A DNA stretch of 34,180 nucleotides from Hyphomicrobiales bacterium (GCA_017640685.1 JAEPQF010000028.1:1-34180), one strand, 5' to 3'; positions 1 through 8,427 are shown, counted from the first letter of the stretch. Notes: generated by a model not told the origin, from the letters alone. Numbers and translations: made by a program.

Positions 1-253
1 GAAACAAATTGAGCGTTCCAGCTTGATCAACATAAGCATAATAACCAGCGACACCAATAGTCATCACTATGAGCATTTCTAAAAGGCGGTAGCAGCCATT
101 TAAAACAATAGGAGAGATCAGCGAAGAGGTCTCGCTTAATTTTAAGCTGTGCAACTTGGGGTTATCATCATTTGAGGCAACAATCCGAGGAGCGGATTGC
201 TCTTCAGGTTTTTCTTCAAAGTCATTATCAATTTTTAGATTCTGATCAGTCAT
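1..253 (-). CDS. Sugar-phosphate transferase, N-terminus (partial)
   Basis: This open frame starts with ATG at 253 and runs off the left edge of the window, so only 84 residues are visible. After a polar N-terminus of about 50 residues comes SPIVLNGCYRLLEMLIVMTI, followed by a hydrophobic stretch typical of the first membrane segment of undecaprenyl-phosphate sugar phosphotransferases (WcaJ/ExoY/PssA type). These load the first sugar phosphate onto the lipid carrier in exopolysaccharide synthesis. The catalytic domain is C-terminal in this family and lies outside the window. The neighbours on the same strand (a GT4 glycosyltransferase and a Wza-like exporter) support the call. An AAAGGGG stretch before the start may serve as ribosome binding site. 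The function is inferred from a short N-terminus and from context. Confidence 0.6.
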   Translation of the reverse strand, partial: MTDQNLKIDNDFEEKPEEQSAPRIVASNDDNPKLHSLKLSETSSLISPIVLNGCYRLLEMLIVMTIGVAGYYAYVDQAGTLNLF

Positions 254-614
254 ACCGATCAACCCCTTTACGCACTACAGGCCACAAATGTAGCAATACT
301 AAACTCGACAAACGAGATGGATAACACCTTATGAAAAAAAACCTTCAAAGAAATGAAAATATTTAAAGGTTATTTTAATTTCTCTCGTTCTTTAAAAACA
401 TAGTTAACAATCTGTTATAACAACAGTTAAAAATCTATTCAAATCAGTGAAATACACGATTTCTTTGACCAAAAACATCAGACTTAGTCACAATTGTGTG
501 AGAAGTGGCTCTTTTGCCCCAGTTCATTCGCGCTGAAGGGAATACTGAAGTGATATGTAGGGAATATGAAAAATAAGCAAGGACCACTTAAATTCTTAAA
601 ATAAGAAAAAGAAG
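254..614. other. Gene-free gap in the polysaccharide locus
   Basis: This 361-bp AT-rich gap separates two minus-strand genes and should hold the promoter of the sugar-phosphate transferase. I see no open frame worth calling. The one ordered feature is a perfect 10-bp palindrome, CACAATTGTG, at 489-498, inside a slightly longer TCACA-ATTG-TGTGA arrangement at 488-501. It could be an operator, but nothing ties it to a regulator. Confidence 0.3.
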
Positions 615-1748
615 TTATCTTTTAAGGGCTGACAAATAAAAGTCGGTAATGTCAGAGGCCATTTGCTCAACAGTAAATTTTTGTTTGATTGAAGCTTGAA
701 GTTGTTCAGCCTGCGCCATCATTCTACCGGGTTGAGAAAAGGCCAATTTCATTGCTGAAAATAAATCATCAACGTCGTCTGGTAAAATCAACTCAGTTGA
801 ACTGCCAGCAACGATTTCAGAAATTCCCCCTACATCAGTGCATATGAGAGGCTTTAATCCAGCTCCTGCTTCGAGCACGATATAAGGAAAACTTTCAGCT
901 CTTGAAGGAACCACCATAACAGCGCCAAGAGCAAAAGCTTCAGACGCTGGTAACCGCCCCCAAAACTTCACATTACTAGCAATGCCTAATTGAGAGGCCA
1001 AATCCTGAAACAGTTTCATGTCAGGCCCATCACCAACAATTGAAAGCCGTAAAGACGGAGCTTCTTTTAACAAGCGTGCAAAGGCTTCAAGCAATAAGTC
1101 AACACCTTTTAGGTGCCGAAGTTCTCCAATGAATAAAAAATCCGCTGCATCAGGGTGAAGAGGCGTAGAGACAAACTCATCAGCTTTCAGCCCATTTGGT
1201 ATAACCTTAACAGGGCAAAAGCCACGCCCAATAACTTTGCTATAAATGTTCGAAGAATAAGCACTTTCAAATATAATGCCGTTTGTTTTCTTAGCCAAAG
1301 CGCGTTCAAGTCCTAAAAACAATTTTCCCTTAAAACTTGTTGGAGAGTAATGGAGGCTACCGCCATGTGGAGTGTAAAAACTCAGACAGTTTCGCTTTGA
1401 ACGTTTTAAAGAGGAAGCTGCAAGCCGCGCATAAGCACCGCCCTTAGCACCATGGCCATGTAAAATTTGAGCGTCCGCATCAATCGCAAATTTTTTAACA
1501 GCCCGAAACGCAGTGTAATCATTAAAATGTAAGAGACGAGACATCGTCACAGATCGAACACCAAGAGAACACCTTTGATTGAGTAACTCAAGTTGAGAAG
1601 CAATGGCAGGGCTAACTGTTGAGCGGTCATAAATCACCCCAACTTCATGCCCAACTAATGATTGCTCAACCGCTAAATCAACAACATGCCTGAATAGCCC
1701 ACCAACAGGCGCGCGCAAACAATGGAGTATCCGCAAATTCCGGCTCAT
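615..1748 (-). CDS. GT4-family glycosyltransferase
   Basis: This 377-residue protein is a retaining GT-B fold glycosyltransferase (family GT4), which transfers a nucleotide-activated sugar to a growing lipid-linked oligosaccharide at the cytoplasmic membrane. The N-terminal half has the donor-independent domain (RILHCLRAPVGGLFRHVVDL, with a GG loop). The C-terminal half shows the GT4 signatures: IPNG before the linker, FIGELRHLKGVDLLLEAF, IVGDGPD, and the E-x7-E motif in ESFPYIVLEAG. Length is normal for the family. It lies between a sugar-phosphate transferase and a Wza-like exporter on the same strand, so it probably adds one sugar of an exopolysaccharide repeat unit. No strong Shine-Dalgarno precedes the ATG. 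The specific sugar cannot be told from sequence. Confidence 0.85.
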   Translation of the reverse strand: MSRNLRILHCLRAPVGGLFRHVVDLAVEQSLVGHEVGVIYDRSTVSPAIASQLELLNQRCSLGVRSVTMSRLLHFNDYTAFRAVKKFAIDADAQILHGHGAKGGAYARLAASSLKRSKRNCLSFYTPHGGSLHYSPTSFKGKLFLGLERALAKKTNGIIFESAYSSNIYSKVIGRGFCPVKVIPNGLKADEFVSTPLHPDAADFLFIGELRHLKGVDLLLEAFARLLKEAPSLRLSIVGDGPDMKLFQDLASQLGIASNVKFWGRLPASEAFALGAVMVVPSRAESFPYIVLEAGAGLKPLICTDVGGISEIVAGSSTELILPDDVDDLFSAMKLAFSQPGRMMAQAEQLQASIKQKFTVEQMASDITDFYLSALKR

Positions 1749-1776
1749 AAAATATCTCGCAAGCTAGGGGCTGAAA

Positions 1777-1825
1777 TAATAAGAGTTATAGCCTCATTTT
1801 AAAAAGAGACTATAACAACTTATTA
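1777..1825. repeat. Inverted repeat between exporter and GT4 genes
   Basis: Arms TAATAAG-A-GTTATAG (1777-1791) and CTATAAC-AA-CTTATTA (1810-1825) are complementary over 14 pairs apart from a small bulge, with an 18-nt loop. It sits in the short gap just upstream of the GT4 gene, downstream of the export gene on the same strand. It could be an mRNA processing or stability hairpin, or a protein-binding site. There is no T-run, so it is not a standard terminator. Confidence 0.4.
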
Positions 1826-1868
1826 TGTAAAGAAATAAAAGTTTAACAACCAATGTATTTCATGACTT

Positions 1869-1906
1869 AAGTCAGAAAGGCAAGACAGAAGTCAGAAGGG
1901 CAAGCA
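1869..1906. repeat. Two-copy 20-bp direct repeat
   Basis: AAGTCAGAAAGGCAAGAC and AAGTCAGAAGGGCAAGCA follow each other with a period of 20 bp, immediately past the stop codon of the Wza-like gene. This is a simple tandem duplication; no function is suggested by the sequence. Confidence 0.45.
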
Positions 1907-1916
1907 AGGGGATTAT

Positions 1917-2741
1917 TTAAAAGAACCGCTCGCGCACATATACGGTGTCACCCGGGAAAATCGGGAAGTTTTTAGAAACCAGTAATGTATAACGGCGCCC
2001 TTTATAAACCCGGCTCACCCGGAACTTGCGCTCATTTGCACGGCTGGTGAACCCGCCAGCAATTGCTGCAGCCACTTCAGCTGTCATACCAACAACATAA
2101 GGATATTGTCCTGCTGTTTGAACTTGGCCAAGTACGAAAAACGGGCGATAAGTTGCAACTTCAACAGAAACTTTAGGATCACGTAAGTATTTAGCTCTTA
2201 ATCGTGCAGCAATTCTGCGCTGCACTTGTTTCGTGCTCACACCACGGGCTTTCACCTGACCAACCAGTGGTACAGAAATATAACCGCTATCATCAACGGT
2301 ATAGATGCGCGTTAAAGTCCTCTGACTATATACAATCACCCGAAGGCGATCACCAGTATCTAAGCTATAGCGAAGGGGCCATTGCCCTGTTCTGCGATAA
2401 ATCTCAATTGGGTTTTTGTCATATGAAATAGATTTAAATTCATCGCGGGCAGCATGGGTGTAGGTTGTCTCCCAATCACGATCGCTAACTGAAGGGCGAA
2501 TGGCATGAGCAACACGGGTGCGCCAACCAACAGTTTCCTCAGAGCTGAAGCTTTCGCTCAAGCCAAATCGAAACCCACTATCTTTAAGGGAGCTTATTCG
2601 TGAGCTTTCATCAACCGGCTCAGGAATAACATCTTGGTCACCAATTAGTTCAAATTGGTTTTTAAATTCTCCATCCCTATGGCTACAACCTGTAAAAATG
2701 ACCATAAGAGAGATCAATAGGCAAAACCTAAATACACTCAT
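1917..2741 (-). CDS. Wza-like polysaccharide export lipoprotein
   Basis: This 274-residue protein belongs to the outer-membrane polysaccharide export family (Poly_export followed by an SLBB-type domain), which forms or gates the channel through which capsule or exopolysaccharide leaves the periplasm. The N-terminus is a lipoprotein signal peptide with Cys19 in the IFTGC lipobox. After a roughly 100-residue variable stretch comes the Poly_export core (YSLDTGDRLRVIVYSQ to about residue 200, including DDSGYISVPLVGQVKA). Then comes the SLBB-like segment (FFVLGQVQTAGQYPYVVGMT), ending with GDTVYVRERFF. It lies divergent from a Wzz/GumC-like gene, and the pair would form the export machinery. The long insertion between the lipobox and the core resembles many alphaproteobacterial members. 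Confidence 0.85.
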   Translation of the reverse strand: MSVFRFCLLISLMVIFTGCSHRDGEFKNQFELIGDQDVIPEPVDESSRISSLKDSGFRFGLSESFSSEETVGWRTRVAHAIRPSVSDRDWETTYTHAARDEFKSISYDKNPIEIYRRTGQWPLRYSLDTGDRLRVIVYSQRTLTRIYTVDDSGYISVPLVGQVKARGVSTKQVQRRIAARLRAKYLRDPKVSVEVATYRPFFVLGQVQTAGQYPYVVGMTAEVAAAIAGGFTSRANERKFRVSRVYKGRRYTLLVSKNFPIFPGDTVYVRERFF

Positions 2742-2966
2742 AACGCTACAAACCCATACAAATACATTAAACTTGAGGGTAAATATGAGCCAACATAGTT
2801 AAAATTTATCTAATATTGTTCTAAAATTGTACGAATATAAATTTTTCTTGGCTTTTATACTGATATGTAACCTTTATTAAGCTAATTAAGGTTAAGTGAT
2901 ATCATGTGCTGAGGAAGTCTCCTCAATAAATGAGTTTTAGTGCGATTAAGTAGAACGGAATTTAAT

Positions 2967-4421
2967 ATGTCAAACACAAACGAACTTAGTATTGGCAGTC
3001 TCATAGGAGCCATAAAAAACTCCTGGATGAAAATGGTTTTGCTTAGTTTGCTTTGCGCCATTGGCACATTCTTTCTAACCAGTAACATGAAACCGCGCTA
3101 TGTATCAGAAGCAAGAGTTCTAGTCGCCCCTGTTGCAAGTTATCAAAATCCCGTTGCAGGCCGAAACCAAGAAACAACATTGGTTGATAAAGCCTCTATC
3201 TTCAGCCAAATTCAGGTCATTCAGTCAAGAGATATTCTCTCCAAGGTCATAGATGAATATGGCTATCTAAAAAATGAAGAATTCCTCAATAGTCTCAAAT
3301 CGAAAACAACTGGCTTTTTCTCAAAATTGAAAAACCCAAGTCTGCCAAAATATGAAGATATGAGCGAAGAAGTAAAACGCCAGTTCGCCATCGACATGAT
3401 CAGCGGAGATATCCAAGTCGTACCGTTGGCTGAGTCCCGTGTAATCGGCATTCGTTATCACAGTACAGATCCAAAAGAAACAGAAGCCATCGCCAATGGT
3501 TTGGCCAAAGCATATATAGAATGGCAAAGATCAGAAAAGGTCTTGCAAAACCAAGACGACTCTATTCGCCTTGCTCGCTTGATTGATGACTTTAAAAAAG
3601 AAGTCAAAGCCTCTGAAGCCGCCGTTGCAAAATACCGCGCTCAAAAAGGTTTGTTTAAAACCAGCAGCTCTAATGTCACGTTAGATCGCCAGCAACTTAC
3701 CGAGCTTAATAGCCGCATCATTGCCGCAAGAGAGCGCAGAGCAGATTCAGAAATTCGCGCAAAACTCATCCGCGAAATGTTAGAGCGCGACGGCGAAGTT
3801 GCCAATGCGACAGAAACCATGCGCTCCCCGCAAATCCAGCGCCTGTTCGAACAAAGAAGCCGCATACAGCGCTCACTAGCAGAACTTGGCGCAACATTGC
3901 TACCATCACATCCTCGTCTCGTTCAGGTGCGTTCAGAATTGCGCGGTGTGAACACACAAATCAGATCAGAAATGCGCCGCATCGTCCGCACAATGGAAAA
4001 TGATGCCAAAATCGCCAGAGCCAGAGAAGAATCGCTGATCAAAAGCCTCAACGATTTGAAAAACCAATCAACCCAATCAGATGGTGACGAAATTCAGCTA
4101 AGAGCGCTTGAGCGCGAAGCCCGCACAAACAGAGATCTGTTGAATACCTACCTCGCCCGCTTCCGCGATGCTGAAGCAAGAAAAGACAGTGCCATCGCGC
4201 CAGCCTATGCTACAATTGTTTCAAAAGCGCATGTGCCAAGCACACCCAATTCCCCAAATCCATTGACTTATAGTCTCTTGATATTCGTGGCGATGTTCCT
4301 CATTTCAATGGCCCTGGTTATCCTAAGAGCGGTCATTTCAGAAGCAGAAGACGTTGAAATTGCTGAAAGGGAAGAAAGAAAAGAGGGCTCCCTTAGCAAA
4401 GAAACAGAAGCCGAAGCTTAA
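2967..4421 (+). CDS. Wzz/GumC-like chain-length determinant, no kinase
   Basis: This 484-residue protein is a polysaccharide co-polymerase that sets chain length and couples polymerisation to export at the inner membrane. There is a transmembrane segment at the start (about residues 20-45, MVLLSLLCAIGTFFLTS) and a Wzz domain (YVSEARVLVAP). A long coiled-coil periplasmic region (about 180-420, rich in R, E and A) contains a GNVR-like segment. A second membrane segment lies near the end (TYSLLIFVAMFLISMALVIL). It stops about 30 residues later with an acidic tail, so the Walker-type tyrosine kinase domain found in ExoP or Wzc is absent. A GTG at 2940 is an alternative start, but the ATG at 2967 gives the usual N-terminus. 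The gene is divergent from the exporter and upstream of a deacetylase. Confidence 0.85.
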   Translation: MSNTNELSIGSLIGAIKNSWMKMVLLSLLCAIGTFFLTSNMKPRYVSEARVLVAPVASYQNPVAGRNQETTLVDKASIFSQIQVIQSRDILSKVIDEYGYLKNEEFLNSLKSKTTGFFSKLKNPSLPKYEDMSEEVKRQFAIDMISGDIQVVPLAESRVIGIRYHSTDPKETEAIANGLAKAYIEWQRSEKVLQNQDDSIRLARLIDDFKKEVKASEAAVAKYRAQKGLFKTSSSNVTLDRQQLTELNSRIIAARERRADSEIRAKLIREMLERDGEVANATETMRSPQIQRLFEQRSRIQRSLAELGATLLPSHPRLVQVRSELRGVNTQIRSEMRRIVRTMENDAKIARAREESLIKSLNDLKNQSTQSDGDEIQLRALEREARTNRDLLNTYLARFRDAEARKDSAIAPAYATIVSKAHVPSTPNSPNPLTYSLLIFVAMFLISMALVILRAVISEAEDVEIAEREERKEGSLSKETEAEA

Positions 4422-4426
4422 AGAAA

Positions 4427-4452
4427 GAGCCCAAATGATATAATTTGGGCTC
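4427..4452 (+). terminator. Hairpin terminator after the chain-length gene
   Basis: GAGCCCAAAT and ATTTGGGCTC form a perfect 10-bp stem with a 6-nt loop, starting five bases after the stop codon of the Wzz-like gene. The following T-run is weak (ATTTTT some 14 bases later), so it may act as a terminator or as a 3' mRNA-stabilising hairpin. Confidence 0.55.
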
Positions 4453-4678
4453 ATCAATCGCCATTTTTCTCCAAAACCCGCGGTTTTAGTCATCACTGGT
4501 TAAATTACCAGCGAATTTATCATGGAATATTAAGACAGCCGTGCTAGTGTAAGAGCCAATAATAAACAAAAAACATTAAAGCACCCGCTTTAAGCTCCAA
4601 CAGTTTCATTTATAAATCGCCTTTAATGACGAAGTAACCGTCATTTCAAAGGTCTAGGGTTCAAGTAACGCAAGTGGC

Positions 4679-5734
4679 ATGGCAAGTTTAGTTTTAGTTT
4701 TATACAAAGCTGCGTTAAACGTCCTCTATTATAGTGGGCTTTATAAGCTCCTGTCTCCAGCCACCCGCGGCGAAGGCATCATCTTCACGTTGCACCAAAT
4801 CAACAATGACCCAGTGGAAGATTTCTCACCAAACTCAATCCTGCGCGTCACACCAGAGTTTTTAGAAAGCACCATACAAACGGTAAAAGCAGAAGGCTAT
4901 GACATCATCTCACTAGATGAACTTCATGACCGCTTAAAAACGGGCAACAAATCCAATAAACCATATGCCGTCTTCACAGCTGATGACGGCTATAAAGACA
5001 ATCGTGACCTCGCGCTCCCGGTTTTGAAAAAACACAACGTGCCCTTGGCTATTTATATCGTCTCTGACTATAGCAATCATCAAGGCGAACTCTGGTGGTT
5101 TGCCTTGGAAGACATCATTAAAAACTCAAGCGCCATCCAAAATCCATATAACAAGGGCGAAGTGCTAGAGGCGGTGACAACCGAGCAAAAATTCAGAGCG
5201 TTTGATAAAATCTATTGGCCCATGCGCAGAAGCAACCAGCATGAGCAACGCGCAACCATTCGCGAAATGGCAAAAGCACATGACTACGACATCGACGCGC
5301 TGAGTAAAAATCTGGTCATGAACTGGGAAGAATTGCGAGAGCTAAATAAAGAACCGCTGATTACACTGGCCGCTCACACAAAGTCTCACTTCGCCATCGC
5401 AACTTTGAGCGAAGAAGAAGCGGATGAGCAAATTAAAATCGGCATGGACATCATGGAAAAAGAGCTGGGTGAAAAAGCCACTCATTTTTCCTTTCCCTAT
5501 GGCAGCAATTGCGCCGCGAACAAAAGAGACTTTGAGCTTGTAAAAAAATTCGGCTTCAAAACAGCGGTGACCACAAGAAAAGCCGTGCTTTATAAAGAGC
5601 ACAAAGACCACATGATGGCCCTGCCACGCGTATCCCTCAACGGCGAATACCAACACCAACGCTACATAAAAACCTTCCTCTCCGGCTTGCCTTTCAGACT
5701 GAAAAACAAATGGCAAAAACTAGATGTGGAGTAA
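4679..5734 (+). CDS. NodB-type polysaccharide deacetylase
   Basis: This 351-residue protein is in the carbohydrate esterase 4 (NodB homology) family, which removes N- or O-acetyl groups from polysaccharides with a bound metal. Motif 1 is TADDG at residues 100-104 (Asp103 is the likely catalytic base; the first position is A where T-F-DDG is usual). Motif 2, H-x3-H, is at His233 and His237 in AAHTKSHF, and FSFPYGS near 279 matches the next conserved loop. There is no signal peptide, so it may act on a cytoplasmic lipid-linked intermediate or be anchored by its hydrophobic N-terminus. The position at the end of the exopolysaccharide cluster suggests it modifies that polymer. The ATG at 4679 lacks a strong ribosome binding site. 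Confidence 0.8.
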   Translation: MASLVLVLYKAALNVLYYSGLYKLLSPATRGEGIIFTLHQINNDPVEDFSPNSILRVTPEFLESTIQTVKAEGYDIISLDELHDRLKTGNKSNKPYAVFTADDGYKDNRDLALPVLKKHNVPLAIYIVSDYSNHQGELWWFALEDIIKNSSAIQNPYNKGEVLEAVTTEQKFRAFDKIYWPMRRSNQHEQRATIREMAKAHDYDIDALSKNLVMNWEELRELNKEPLITLAAHTKSHFAIATLSEEEADEQIKIGMDIMEKELGEKATHFSFPYGSNCAANKRDFELVKKFGFKTAVTTRKAVLYKEHKDHMMALPRVSLNGEYQHQRYIKTFLSGLPFRLKNKWQKLDVE

Positions 5735-5736
5735 TT

Positions 5737-5853
5737 TTTCTCTCACGGCTATTCCTCGCTCCGCTCGGGCCTACGAGGTGCGGCGCAACGCGCCGGGCTG
5801 CGCTGGCGCTTCGCCATGTCCCTCAGCCTGAAGTAGGCTGAGCTCCTTCTTCG
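5737..5853 (-). repeat. Long structured repeat, copy A
   Basis: This is the only minus-strand copy of the long repeat family. Read on the minus strand it starts CGAAGAAGGAG. Hairpin 1 follows (CTCAGCCT-ACTTC-AGGCTGAG), then TGGCG-AAG-CGCCA (hairpin 2), CGGCGC-GTT-GCGCCG (hairpin 3), and a final stem holding GGAATAGCC before GTGAGAGA. Its 3' end lies two bases after the stop codon of the plus-strand deacetylase gene. It faces copy B across a palindromic element, so the gap 5737-6291 is one large imperfect inverted repeat. Confidence 0.75.
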
Positions 5854-5940
5854 TTTTGAGAGATAACGCCTGTGGGAATAAGTTGATGGTGAGTATTCTT
5901 CTTAACTAAAAACTCTGCTCTCCCACCCGCCTATCACACT

Positions 5941-6092
5941 CCGTCATCCCGGGCCCGACCCGGGATCCACCTCTCCACGAGTCCGATAGTTAAGTGATAC
6001 TGCCAACTCCCCAAACCCCACTTAACTCACCGCATACCATCATTATCCAGCCCAGCCAAAATGGATCCCGGGTCAAGCCCGGGATGACTACG
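5941..6092. repeat. Palindromic GTCATCCCGGG element
   Basis: The left arm (5941-5969: GTCATCCCGGGCCCGACCCG with flanks) is the near-complement of the right arm (6061-6092: GGATCCCGGGTCAAGCCCGG with flanks). A second, inner pair, GTTAAGTG and CACTTAAC, brackets the middle. Repeats of the form GTCATCCCGGG(C/A)TTGACCCGGGATCC are widespread in alphaproteobacterial gaps and are often misread as a short SHPGLDPGS peptide. This copy looks like a 150-bp miniature element made of two facing repeats. It carries no gene. Confidence 0.7.
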
Positions 6093-6109
6093 GAGAGTAA
6101 GGTTAACTA

Positions 6110-6291
6110 CACGAAGGAGGAGTGACGCCACTTCGGTGTCAGGACATGGCAGCAGGGCTGCCCGGCGCGAGCGCCGCACAGTGCGGTTGCTTTGCGGATG
6201 CCTAGTGGGCATCTGAAGCACAAAAAATGGCAACCGAAGCACAACAAAAAAAGTAGGCCCGAGCGTAGCGAGGAATAGCCGTGAGAGAAAA
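6110..6291 (+). repeat. Long structured repeat, copy B, with nested hairpins
   Basis: This copy begins ACACGAAGGAGG and keeps hairpin 1 (GACGCC-ACTTC-GGTGTC, with one G-T pair). Hairpin 2 is damaged (GGCAGCAGGGCTGCC). Hairpin 3 is CGGCGC-GA-GCGCCG, and the end is GAGGAATAGCCGTGAGAG. Between hairpin 3 and the final stem, after CGCAC, a short-family hairpin is inserted at the same place as in copy D. That hairpin itself holds another hairpin (see 6183-6243). Confidence 0.75.
6183..6243 (+). repeat. Short hairpin repeat nested inside another
   Basis: The outer unit reads GTGC-GGTTGC-TTT ... GGCAACC-GAA-GCAC. Its apical loop has been split by a complete second unit, TGC-GGATGC-CTAGTGG-GCATCT-GAA-GCA plus an A-rich tail (about 6193-6228). 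Both stems of each unit pair properly. The arrangement shows the inner copy arrived after the outer one. Confidence 0.8.
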
Positions 6292-6478
6292 CAAACTACT
6301 CCTCTCCACTCGATAGATCTCCCCGTATTCCTCCACCACACCCTCACCCAGCCAACAAAATACAACACTCCCCCAAAATAACTCACCGCAATACTCTAAC
6401 CATTTGACATCAATGCAAACTTTACTTTGAGTGAAGAAGTAAAAACAAAAGAGCCAAAGAAAAACCTCGAGCAAAATC

Positions 6479-8407
6479 ATGTCAGAGCCCAAAACACCTG
6501 AAAGCCAAGAAGCAAAGCCTATCCGCGAAATAGACGAACAAACTCAAAAACACATTGATCGGTTTTTAGAAGGGCGTGAGGTCTGGAATAAATGGGCCGA
6601 AGACATGTTGGTAAGAAAGGAGGAGCTAGAAAAAGCGGGGAAATGGAAAGTAGACAGAGATGTCTTGTATGGCAATATTAGGAGTTTGGATAAGAGAGAG
6701 CCCAAAATTCAATCTTGGCTTGATGAAGCATTTGTCAATTTCTCAAATCTAAAATTTAAGAACAGTCAAGTCTCTGTTATTAGGGAATTTGGGGGCGTTA
6801 AAGAGAAAAACTTTACTGGAGGGTTTCGGTCACAACCTTATCCAGGTAAATATATAGATTTTGATGGGTTTATTTTTCCTAGTGATGTAAGTTTTGAGAA
6901 CAGTCTTTTTAATGAAGATGTTTACTTCTGTAACGCAATTTTTAAGGCAGTGGTATCCTTCAGCAAGGCAATATTTGATGGTGGAGCACATTTTGGTGAT
7001 ACCAGATTTATCGATGTATCTATATTTGAAGAGGCAATATTTATAGGAAGTGCATATTTCAATGAAGCAAAATTCATCTCAAATGTTAGTTTTCGTGGGG
7101 TGATTTTTGAGCATGGTATGCAATTCAGTAAAGTTAGATTCAAAGGGGTTTCGATTTTTAAAAAAGCAGTAACCGAAGATAATGCTTTTTTTGGAAACGC
7201 AAGGTTTTTCAAATCAGCTGATTTTTCTGAGATTGTTTTTAAGAGAAGGGCTTTTTTTGGTGACGTTGTTTTTAAATCAAAAGCGATTTTTCATAAGTCA
7301 GTGTTCTTAGGTGATGCATATTTCCATAAGATTTGTGTTTCGGGTAATGCACACTTTTCAAATGCTGATTTTGAGAAAAATCTCTACTTTGCGCATTCAC
7401 AATTTAAAAGTAGTACAAACTTTGAAGCAATATTAGTAAAACGTTCTTTTAATTTAGAAAAAGCGAATTTTATTTTTAATATTCCAGATTTTTCTCAAGC
7501 CAATTTCGCAGAAAGTCCTCGTTTAGATAATATCCAGCTGCTACCAGCACCTTCATATGAAGACTATCCAGTCCCATCAAAAAAAATACAAAGTCCTTTG
7601 AAATGGCAACGATATTGGTGGAATTTACTATTCAGAGCTTTCCTGTTCAGAGCTTTTTGGAGAAGTGTATATAAATTAACGCCTTCAAATTATCGCAAGC
7701 TCTATCACAAGGGTGAAGTTCTCAAACACATCTGGAACAAATTCACCAACAATCGTCGTAACCCAAATGAAGAAGCCCATTACCGCGCTTTAAAACGCCT
7801 AGCCATTCAGGCTCATGATCATGAAAATGAAATGAAGTTCTTTGCCGGTGAAATCCGTTCGCGTAGACACATCACGGACTGCCTTTTCCCTTGGAAAAAA
7901 GGGTTTGCAAGTTCTGCTCGCTATTGGGCAGGCGTCTTTTACGAACTCTTCTCAGACTTCGGCCGCTCTTTCATTCGTCCAACCCTCTGGTGGTTTGCGT
8001 GCCTCTGGCTCTTTGCAAATCTAACCCTCTCAGGCGCTGGGCTGGTGGATAAAACCAAATGCCACAACAGTCAGCTCACCCCAAAAGAAGCCGCCTACAC
8101 AATCGGGCTAAAAAACTCATTGCTGATCTTAGGGCTCACCAAAACAAACATCGTCAAACAAGCCGAGCTCTGCCTCTACGGACTTAACAAAAATGGCGCG
8201 AACAAAAACGTAGAAGTTGCTAGCAACCCAAAACCATACGACCTAAAAATCAAAAGAACTTACGAGGCAAAGTCAGCTAAGGTGGAAAATACAAAAACAG
8301 ACATCCCCTTCAAAGCCGCCGTCCAAGGCATAGTCCACTCACTCTTGAGCTTGCTCTTTATATTCTTACTCCTGCTCGCAATCCGCAACCAGTTCAAGAT
8401 TAAGTAG
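6479..8407 (+). CDS. Pentapeptide-repeat membrane protein with 11-residue period
   Basis: This 642-residue protein has three parts. Residues 1-135 are polar and charged with no repeat. From Phe139 to Phe331 an aromatic or aliphatic residue (nearly always Phe) recurs at alternating steps of 5 and 6, giving about 17 uninterrupted 11-residue units of the form F-x-x-A-x-F-x-x-x-A-x. This is the pattern of the Phe-centred (Pentapeptide_3-like) branch of pentapeptide repeats, predicted to fold as a beta-helix. The C-terminal part has basic and amphipathic stretches and two membrane segments (about 501-522, WWFACLWLFANLTLSGAGLV, and about 612-637) ending in RNQFKIK. A role in membrane-localised sensing or scaffolding is possible, but no function is known. 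The repeat region is clearly richer in A+T than the C-terminal part. Confidence 0.75.
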   Translation: MSEPKTPESQEAKPIREIDEQTQKHIDRFLEGREVWNKWAEDMLVRKEELEKAGKWKVDRDVLYGNIRSLDKREPKIQSWLDEAFVNFSNLKFKNSQVSVIREFGGVKEKNFTGGFRSQPYPGKYIDFDGFIFPSDVSFENSLFNEDVYFCNAIFKAVVSFSKAIFDGGAHFGDTRFIDVSIFEEAIFIGSAYFNEAKFISNVSFRGVIFEHGMQFSKVRFKGVSIFKKAVTEDNAFFGNARFFKSADFSEIVFKRRAFFGDVVFKSKAIFHKSVFLGDAYFHKICVSGNAHFSNADFEKNLYFAHSQFKSSTNFEAILVKRSFNLEKANFIFNIPDFSQANFAESPRLDNIQLLPAPSYEDYPVPSKKIQSPLKWQRYWWNLLFRAFLFRAFWRSVYKLTPSNYRKLYHKGEVLKHIWNKFTNNRRNPNEEAHYRALKRLAIQAHDHENEMKFFAGEIRSRRHITDCLFPWKKGFASSARYWAGVFYELFSDFGRSFIRPTLWWFACLWLFANLTLSGAGLVDKTKCHNSQLTPKEAAYTIGLKNSLLILGLTKTNIVKQAELCLYGLNKNGANKNVEVASNPKPYDLKIKRTYEAKSAKVENTKTDIPFKAAVQGIVHSLLSLLFIFLLLLAIRNQFKIK

Positions 8408-8427
8408 GTAAACTATATTGGGAGTTT

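Noticed and set aside
5342-5716. Minus-strand frame of 124 codons inside the deacetylase gene
   Set aside because: It is a shadow of the plus-strand gene, whose motifs are intact.
6027-6386. Minus-strand frame of 119 codons in the repeat gap
   Set aside because: It is a translation of the GTCATCCCGGG element and long repeat B, giving the well-known SHPGLDPGS-type artefact. There is no start signal and no family.
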